Source: Lachnospiraceae bacterium 10-1 (GTDB taxonomy: Bacteria > Bacillota > Clostridia > Lachnospirales > Lachnospiraceae). From it: 64,000 nucleotides of DNA. The stretch spans positions 124,001-188,000 of the forward strand of contig KE159810.1 in NCBI GenBank assembly GCA_000403495.2, in the 5' to 3' direction. Of the stretch, positions 58,921 through 64,000 are shown one piece after another. The notes under the pieces were generated by a model. The model worked only from the letters and a program-made list of their open reading frames with translations, was not told the origin of the DNA and made no database searches. The translations under genes were made by a program, and so were the position numbers. The number at the start of each line of letters is the position of its first letter. Within the stretch, counting starts at the first letter, position 1.

Positions 58921-61032
58921 TTACAGTTCTATCCAAAACCGTTTCATGTAGGCGGAAAGCTGATCGGACCATACGGTTTTTTCATAAATTCCCCCGCCGG
59001 ATAAAATGGTTTTTTCACTTGCCGTATTATTTTCGTCACAGGTGATCATTACCCGGTTAAGCCCTGCTTCTGTGCACTTATTCAGCACCTGCCTCAGCAT
59101 CTGCTTTCCATATCCCTTTTGCCGCTCACATGGCCGGACACAATACCCGATATGTCCTCCCCACAATCCTAAAACAGGGTGATCAATGTGATGCCGGAAT
59201 TCAATCATTCCTACGATTCTCTTATCCCGCCTTCTGACGCCTAAATAAATATCAGAATCCACCAGCTCAGGCGGGCAGGTTTCCTTCCTGTGCATAGTCT
59301 CTACGTAATCCACCCATTCCCGGGCAGTTTCACAATCTCTTAAATTACCTGTGCCGCCCATGTCTTCCTTGGGATTAAACTCTAAAAATTCCTTCCGGTA
59401 CCCCATAATGTCCTCTGCATATTCCATCCTAGGCGTGATTAAAGTAATCTCCTCTTCCAAAAGCGTGCATAACGCCTCATAAGAGGGTTCCCCGGCCTCT
59501 GCAATTTCTTTAATTCCCATGTTTTTAAGACAATTTGTGGTATAAGGTCCTATAGAATACACGAATGGTACCGGCCGCTTTTTATCATGGGCCTGAAATA
59601 ATCTGACTGCCGAAGAAGGACAAGTGATCAAAATACCATCATACGCCTTCCATTCACAAGTAAATTCCGTTTTTTTATTTTCATAAACAGGAATGGTAAT
59701 CAGATGGCATTTTTTCAAATGATTTTCAATGGTACCGCTGTTTTCTGCCGCTGAAAAATACAAAACACACGCTCCATCTGCCGCTTTTTCTGAGATCTCC
59801 GCTGCAAATGCCTCTCCATGCTGCTTTTCAGAAATATAATCCGCCCGTATGCCATATCCGAGCAGCTCCTTTGCAGTATGCTTTCCAATTGCGGCAATGC
59901 TGCTGCCTGCAAGACTTCTGCTATCCAGCCCCGCTGCATATAGGTTTTCAAAAAATCCGGCCACACCATTGCTGCTGGAAAATATCATCCAGTCAGCCTC
60001 CTTAAGCATCTCTTTTGACAAATTGCATTGAAGCGTCTGAATTTGTCCAACCACTACTTCCTCTGCCTGCGCCCCTAACCTTTGCAGCATTTCCCCAAGG
60101 CTTTTCTTTTCCCCTGTTTTTGTAAAAAAACCGGCAGATGTCTTTTCCCTTTCCGGGGACTTTAAAGACCGGATTACCGGAACCAGATAATGTTTTCCTG
60201 CTAAAGGCTTTAATTCGTCAAAAGGTGTTTCCTCCAGAAAGGGAAGCATCAGACGCTCCCGTAAACGCACCACTTCTCCTACCACAATCAATGCCGGAGA
60301 AGTCAGCTTCGCCTCCTTTGTTCTTTGTGCAATGTTCTTAAGGGTTCCCGTCACTGTCCTCTGCCTGTCAGCTGCTGCATGGGAGATCACTGCCGCCGGC
60401 GTATCCCCTTCTCGTCCCGCCTGCATAAGTCCTTTGGCAATCTCCTCCACTTTGCCAAGCCCCATTAAAAAAACAAGGGTTTCTTTTGGATTTTTCATGG
60501 AAGAAAAATCAATTTCAGACAGTCCATCCGCCCCATGTGCTGTCACCACGCGGAAACCTGATGCCGCCCCTCTGTGGGTAACCGGAATTCCTGCACAGGC
60601 AGCCCCTGCAATTGCAGAACTGACGCCGGGAATCACTGAAAAGGAAATTTTATGCTCTTTTAAATAAATCCCCTCTTCCCCTCCTCTTCCGAAAACATAG
60701 CTGTCTCCACCCTTTAAGCGGACCACATTTTTATACTGATGAGCCTTCTGCACCAAAAGCTCATTTATCTGCTCCTGTGAAAGGGTATGATGGTGATTTT
60801 CCTTTCCCACGTATATTTTTTCACAGTCCGTTCTTGTCTCCCTTAAAAATTCCGGTGACGCAAGCCTGTCATAAATAATGCAGTCTGCCCTGCGGACTGC
60901 TTCAAGCCCCCTCACTGTTATAAGTCCCATATCTCCCGGTCCTGCGCCCACTAATGTCACTTTCCCACAGTTTTCCCATTCCGGCATCATTTCTTCTTCC
61001 AAATGTTTTTCATGCTTTTCCATTAAATCCAT
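58921..61032 (-). CDS. Uroporphyrinogen-III methyltransferase/synthase with C-terminal GNAT domain (CobA-HemD-GNAT)
   Basis: Three-domain protein of 703 residues. Residues about 24-260 are SUMT (TLVGAGPGD, VRLKGGDSYVFGRGGEE, VIPGVSSAIAG, GIPVTHRG), which methylates uroporphyrinogen III to precorrin-2. About 280-525 are uroporphyrinogen-III synthase (LGAQAEEVVVGQIQTL, WMIFSSSNGVAGFF, AAIGKHTAKEL, ITCPSSAVRLF). About 527-703 are a GNAT acetyltransferase (ITLITPRMEYAEDIMGYR, GYCVRPCERQKGYGKQML). The first two are commonly fused in Firmicutes; the third is not. The ATG at 61030-61032 follows AAGG and overlaps hemC by 23 bases. It serves siroheme or cobamide synthesis; the acetyltransferase target is unknown. 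Confidence 0.92.
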   Translation of the reverse strand: MDLMEKHEKHLEEEMMPEWENCGKVTLVGAGPGDMGLITVRGLEAVRRADCIIYDRLASPEFLRETRTDCEKIYVGKENHHHTLSQEQINELLVQKAHQYKNVVRLKGGDSYVFGRGGEEGIYLKEHKISFSVIPGVSSAIAGAACAGIPVTHRGAASGFRVVTAHGADGLSEIDFSSMKNPKETLVFLMGLGKVEEIAKGLMQAGREGDTPAAVISHAAADRQRTVTGTLKNIAQRTKEAKLTSPALIVVGEVVRLRERLMLPFLEETPFDELKPLAGKHYLVPVIRSLKSPEREKTSAGFFTKTGEKKSLGEMLQRLGAQAEEVVVGQIQTLQCNLSKEMLKEADWMIFSSSNGVAGFFENLYAAGLDSRSLAGSSIAAIGKHTAKELLGYGIRADYISEKQHGEAFAAEISEKAADGACVLYFSAAENSGTIENHLKKCHLITIPVYENKKTEFTCEWKAYDGILITCPSSAVRLFQAHDKKRPVPFVYSIGPYTTNCLKNMGIKEIAEAGEPSYEALCTLLEEEITLITPRMEYAEDIMGYRKEFLEFNPKEDMGGTGNLRDCETAREWVDYVETMHRKETCPPELVDSDIYLGVRRRDKRIVGMIEFRHHIDHPVLGLWGGHIGYCVRPCERQKGYGKQMLRQVLNKCTEAGLNRVMITCDENNTASEKTILSGGGIYEKTVWSDQLSAYMKRFWIEL

Positions 61033-61927
61033 TTTCAAACGCCTTCCGTTCCATCTCTATCTGCCTTGCCGCTTTCTTTGCCAACTGCCCAGGTTCCTGT
61101 CCCGTTACTGACACACGCTTTAACCAGCTGCCGGATTCATTCCCATAGATTGCATGAAGTCTTAAAGCTCCTTCTGTGCTTCTTTCACAATAGGCACCCA
61201 CAGGCACATGGCATCCTCCGCCCATTTCCTTTAAAAATTCCCGCTCAGCAATTGCTTTTTTTTCGGTTTCTTCATCTGCCAGCGTGTTTAACATAGACAA
61301 AAGTCTTTCATTGGCGCTTTGAAGCTCAAGTGCCAAAATTCCCTGGGCAGGCGCCGGAATCATCTCATCCGCCTCAAAATACTGGGTAATTATCTGCTCC
61401 ATTCCAAGCCTTTTTAATCCTGCTGCTGCAAGCACAATCCCGTCCAGCTTTTGTTCCTGCATCTTTTTCAGCCTTGTATCCACATTTCCCCGAATATCTA
61501 CAATTTGAATATTCCTCCTCATTGCCAAAAGTTGAAATTTCCGGCGCATGCTGCCTGTGCCGATCACAGCCCCTTCAGGAAGGTCCGAAAGAGACTTCTC
61601 TTTCCTTAAGATCAATACATCTCTGGCATCCTCCCGTTTCCATGCTTTTGCAAACACAAGCCCCAAAGCAGGCTGGGAGGGCATGTCCTTCATACTGTGA
61701 ACGCCAAGCTGTATCTTACCTTCCAGAATCTGCTCTTCAATTTCCCTTACAAAAATCCCCTTATCTCCAATTTTACCTAAGGGGACATCTTTAAGCTGAT
61801 CTCCCTTTGTCCTGATCACTTTAAGTTCAAAAGTATCCTCCGGATAAGCTTCCTGCAGACGTGTTCGTACCAGATCAGCCTGTGCCAGTGCCAGTTTTGA
61901 TCCTCTTGTGCCTATTTTATAATTCAT
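61010..61927 (-). CDS. hemC: Porphobilinogen deaminase (hydroxymethylbilane synthase)
   Basis: Polymerises four porphobilinogens; 305 residues. Typical features: MNYKIGTRGSKLALAQADLV at the N-terminus, GVHSMKDMPSQ, IGTGSMRRKFQLLAMR, DIRGNVDTRLKK, and the dipyrromethane-cofactor Cys region EMGGGCHVPVGA. The ATG at 61925-61927 has GGAG six bases upstream; a longer reading enters a perfect hairpin. It follows hemA across two hairpins (61943-62003) and overlaps the CobA-HemD gene. Confidence 0.96.
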   Translation of the reverse strand: MNYKIGTRGSKLALAQADLVRTRLQEAYPEDTFELKVIRTKGDQLKDVPLGKIGDKGIFVREIEEQILEGKIQLGVHSMKDMPSQPALGLVFAKAWKREDARDVLILRKEKSLSDLPEGAVIGTGSMRRKFQLLAMRRNIQIVDIRGNVDTRLKKMQEQKLDGIVLAAAGLKRLGMEQIITQYFEADEMIPAPAQGILALELQSANERLLSMLNTLADEETEKKAIAEREFLKEMGGGCHVPVGAYCERSTEGALRLHAIYGNESGSWLKRVSVTGQEPGQLAKKAARQIEMERKAFENGFNGKA

Positions 61928-61942
61928 TCTAATCTCCATGCA

Positions 61943-62003
61943 TATCGCAAGCACTGCTTGCGATACTGCTCAAATACAAAGTGTGAAATTTATTTTTCAC
62001 ACT
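61943..62003 (-). other. Twin hairpins in the hemA-hemC intercistronic gap
   Basis: Two perfect inverted repeats in about 60 bases: AGTGTGAAA (61980-61988) with TTTCACACT (61995-62003), and TATCGCAAG (61943-61951) with CTTGCGATA (61957-61965). They lie just 5' of the hemC ribosome-binding site. Neither is followed by a clear U-run on minus. RNA processing or modulation of hemC expression is more likely than full termination. Confidence 0.6.
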
Positions 62004-62026
62004 ATCCTCCATGTTAAATCCATCTG

Positions 62027-63253
62027 CTAAATGTGAAAAAGTTCCTCCACCACCTTTTGATATTCCTCCTGTCTCTCTTTGGATTCAAGCTGCTTTAGTT
62101 CCAGAATCGGCTCCCTGAGCAGACGATGCAGAGAAGCTTTTAATATTTTACGCAGAAGCTTTTGTTCCCTTACTCCTAAATCCATTTTCCGGTTCAGATA
62201 GGAATAACTATCCTCCACAATCAGATCACACTTTTGCTGAAGAGATTCTATTGTGGCATCCACTCTGCTGCCTGAAAGCCACTGCTGCGTCTCTTTTACC
62301 GCTTCTTTAATCCATTCTCTGCTGATTTTCGTAAGCTGTATTCTCTGCGCCTGATTTTCGGCCGCAATCTGCTCCATGGTGTCAAGATCCAGCAAATGAA
62401 CAAGCGGCTCTTCCCTTAATCTTTCATCAATATCACGGGGCAGCGCCAGATCCAGAAAAACCATTTTGTGTGTAAGCTTTATGGATTCCCTGCGTATTAC
62501 CAGATGTGGAGAAGCTGTTGCCGAAATCACAATATCGCTTTTTTCGATTTCCTGATAGCGCTGCTCATAAGGCACAGTGAAAAGATCAGGAAAATCAGTT
62601 AATAATTCTTTTGCATGGGCAAGCGTCCGGCTGCACACCGTCACTTTACCTGCTTTATATTCATAAAGATAACGAATTGCCAGCACTGCCATGCTGCCGC
62701 TTCCAATTACAAGAACTTGTTTTCCTTTTATTCCATATATCTGATCCACCTGCCTGATTCCGATAGAACTGACCGAAAGCGGATTTTCGCTGATTTTAAA
62801 TCTTGATTTAATTTTCTTCGCACAAGTAACAGCGTCCCTCACTACACGGTTTATTTCTTTTCCACCATACCCCAGCGTCCTTGAAAACTCCTGCGCCTCC
62901 TTTACCTGTCCAAGAATCTGGTCTTCCCCCAGCACCAGTGATTCCAGCCCGGCAGCAATTCGAAACAAATATTCCATTGCCTCCACACCAAAAGATATTT
63001 TTAAATAACTGGCGTTTTTTATTTCTGGAACTCTGGCAGCATATAAGCTTCTTAAATCTTCCAATTGTTTTTCTTCCCTGAAAAAAAAGAAAAGCTCACT
63101 GCGGTTACAGGTAGACAAAATCATGCATTGGTCAATTCCACTCTTTCCCACCTTTTGTAAAAAATCTATTTTCTGGTTATCCGTAAAGGAAACTTTGTTC
63201 CGTATTTTTATCTTTGCATCCTTATAGTTAATTCCAATGTAACCAAACTGCAT
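62027..63253 (-). CDS. hemA: Glutamyl-tRNA reductase
   Basis: First committed enzyme of C5-pathway tetrapyrrole synthesis; about 408 residues. The catalytic Cys is in MILSTCNRSELFFF (about 49). The NADPH-binding domain has VLVIGSGSMAVLAIRYL, followed by the IVISATASPH loop and FLDLALPRDID. The C-terminal helical dimerisation domain is present. The start is uncertain: an ATG at 63253 (MQFGYIGINYKDAK) with weak TTGGA, or a GTG at 63274 whose GAGAGG is too close. It overlaps or abuts hemL. Confidence 0.94.
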   Translation of the reverse strand: MQFGYIGINYKDAKIKIRNKVSFTDNQKIDFLQKVGKSGIDQCMILSTCNRSELFFFFREEKQLEDLRSLYAARVPEIKNASYLKISFGVEAMEYLFRIAAGLESLVLGEDQILGQVKEAQEFSRTLGYGGKEINRVVRDAVTCAKKIKSRFKISENPLSVSSIGIRQVDQIYGIKGKQVLVIGSGSMAVLAIRYLYEYKAGKVTVCSRTLAHAKELLTDFPDLFTVPYEQRYQEIEKSDIVISATASPHLVIRRESIKLTHKMVFLDLALPRDIDERLREEPLVHLLDLDTMEQIAAENQAQRIQLTKISREWIKEAVKETQQWLSGSRVDATIESLQQKCDLIVEDSYSYLNRKMDLGVREQKLLRKILKASLHRLLREPILELKQLESKERQEEYQKVVEELFHI

Positions 63254-63263
63254 CTGTTCCAAT

Positions 63264-64000
63264 TTAATTTCCACGCCTCTCTTTTATCTCTTTCAAAAGC
63301 TTCCAATAGTTCTTAAAAAGCAGGCAGGTTTGATGAATATCTTCATCCCCATGGGCATCTGACACAAACATTGCCTCATATTGGGAGGGTGCAATGTAGA
63401 TTCCATGATCCAGCATATATCCAAAATAATCCGCATAAGCAGTAGTATCCGAACTGGCTGCCTCCGTATAATTACGAACGCCTCCTGATGTAAAGAAGAT
63501 GCTTAAAAGAGAGCCTGTCTGATTCACTGTCACCTTGTTTCCCGCTGCTTTTCTCACTGCCTGCGCCAGGGCCTGTCCCTTTTTTTCCAGTCTCTCATAA
63601 ATTGAAGTATCTTCCATTAATATGGTAAGCGTTTCAAGCCCCGCTGCAGTTGCAATGGGATTTCCCGACAAAGTACCTGCCTGATAAACCGCCCCATCCG
63701 GAGATACCATCCTCATAATATCCGCCCTTCCTCCATATGCTCCCACCGGCATTCCCCCGCCTATAATCTTTCCAAGGGTAGTCAGATCCGGTGTAATTCC
63801 ATAAAATTCCTGGGCCCCGCCAAGGCCAAGACGGAATCCTGTGATCACCTCATCAAAAATAAGAAGGGCACCATATTGTAAAGTAACTTCCCTTAAAAAA
63901 GGGAGGAAATCTTCATCCGGAAGCACCACTCCCATATTGGCCGCCACCGGTTCCACAATCACTGCCGCAATCTCCTTTTTATTTGCCTCAAATAATTTCT
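63264..64000 (-). CDS. hemL: Glutamate-1-semialdehyde 2,1-aminomutase (5' end outside window)
   Basis: PLP-dependent enzyme forming 5-aminolevulinate from glutamate-1-semialdehyde. The visible 245 or so residues begin inside the enzyme (KLFEANKKEIAAVIVEPVAA) and include LIFDEVITGFRLG, the PLP-lysine segment TTLGKIIGGGMPVGAYGG, and the C-terminal domain ending in KNYWKLLKEIKER. The open frame continues past the window edge, so the GTG at 63962 is not the start. It is immediately upstream of hemA in a hemL-hemA-hemC-cobA/hemD operon; hemB is not in the window. Confidence 0.95.
   Translation of the reverse strand, partial: KLFEANKKEIAAVIVEPVAANMGVVLPDEDFLPFLREVTLQYGALLIFDEVITGFRLGLGGAQEFYGITPDLTTLGKIIGGGMPVGAYGGRADIMRMVSPDGAVYQAGTLSGNPIATAAGLETLTILMEDTSIYERLEKKGQALAQAVRKAAGNKVTVNQTGSLLSIFFTSGGVRNYTEAASSDTTAYADYFGYMLDHGIYIAPSQYEAMFVSDAHGDEDIHQTCLLFKNYWKLLKEIKERRGN

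Overview
The window is a chromosomal segment of a moderately AT-rich, anaerobic, spore-forming-type Firmicute, most likely a Lachnospiraceae member (Blautia-like). The grounds are recognition by eye of protein families: a Rho with a long charged insert, class II aldolase and Lar-type enzymes, a SpoIID/peptidoglycan-binding protein, an AgrC/LytTR system, CIRCE-controlled htpG, and cobamide/siroheme-type tetrapyrrole genes without oxygen-dependent enzymes. Almost every gene is on the minus strand, so operons read from high to low coordinates. Only LacI-aldose epimerase (16818-18782) and MarR-flavodoxin (36313-37336) are on plus. No tRNA, rRNA or CRISPR array was seen. Families were assigned from motifs and memory, with no database search.

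Layout, left to right. 1-1754: rpmE (partial) and rho. 1906-9741: a transporter/signalling operon in the order permease, ATPase, substrate-binding lipoprotein, histidine kinase, response regulator, a chimera joining a soluble chemoreceptor signalling domain to a second copy of the substrate-binding domain, and a TauE-like exporter. 9869-16654: a sugar operon (PFK, TIM-like, LarA-like, NagB, NagA, class II aldolase) controlled by a divergent LacI regulator through a palindromic operator; these enzymes could take GlcNAc-6-phosphate to triose phosphates, with the LarA-like protein unexplained. 18840-24024: purine genes purC, purF, purB and a second PurF-like protein that has lost its glutaminase cysteine. 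24063-26369: a polar amino acid ABC transporter.

26495-33430: a tight four-gene operon of uncharacterised proteins: a giant helical-repeat protein, an Hsp70-like ASKHA protein, a TPR-like protein and a membrane-anchored coiled-coil protein. 33701-42259: a SpoIID/peptidoglycan-binding gene cut in two by an element of about 7.3 kb that carries a large serine recombinase. Both halves meet the element at a shared CGGTAC, and joining them there restores one 421-codon reading frame. This arrangement resembles the skin element of sigK and is the strongest candidate here for an undescribed developmentally regulated rearrangement. Cargo includes MarR-flavodoxin, a lipoprotein, a glycosidase-like protein and an SPFH/ribbon-helix-helix operon.

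42786-49169: an AgrC/LytTR two-component system with a lipoprotein and a multi-subunit ABC-2-like transporter. 49411-58776: htpG under CIRCE, a parvulin-type lipoprotein, an FAD oxidoreductase, sbcC, sbcD and a PHP phosphoesterase. 58921-64000: tetrapyrrole genes hemL (partial), hemA, hemC and a CobA-HemD fusion with an added acetyltransferase domain.
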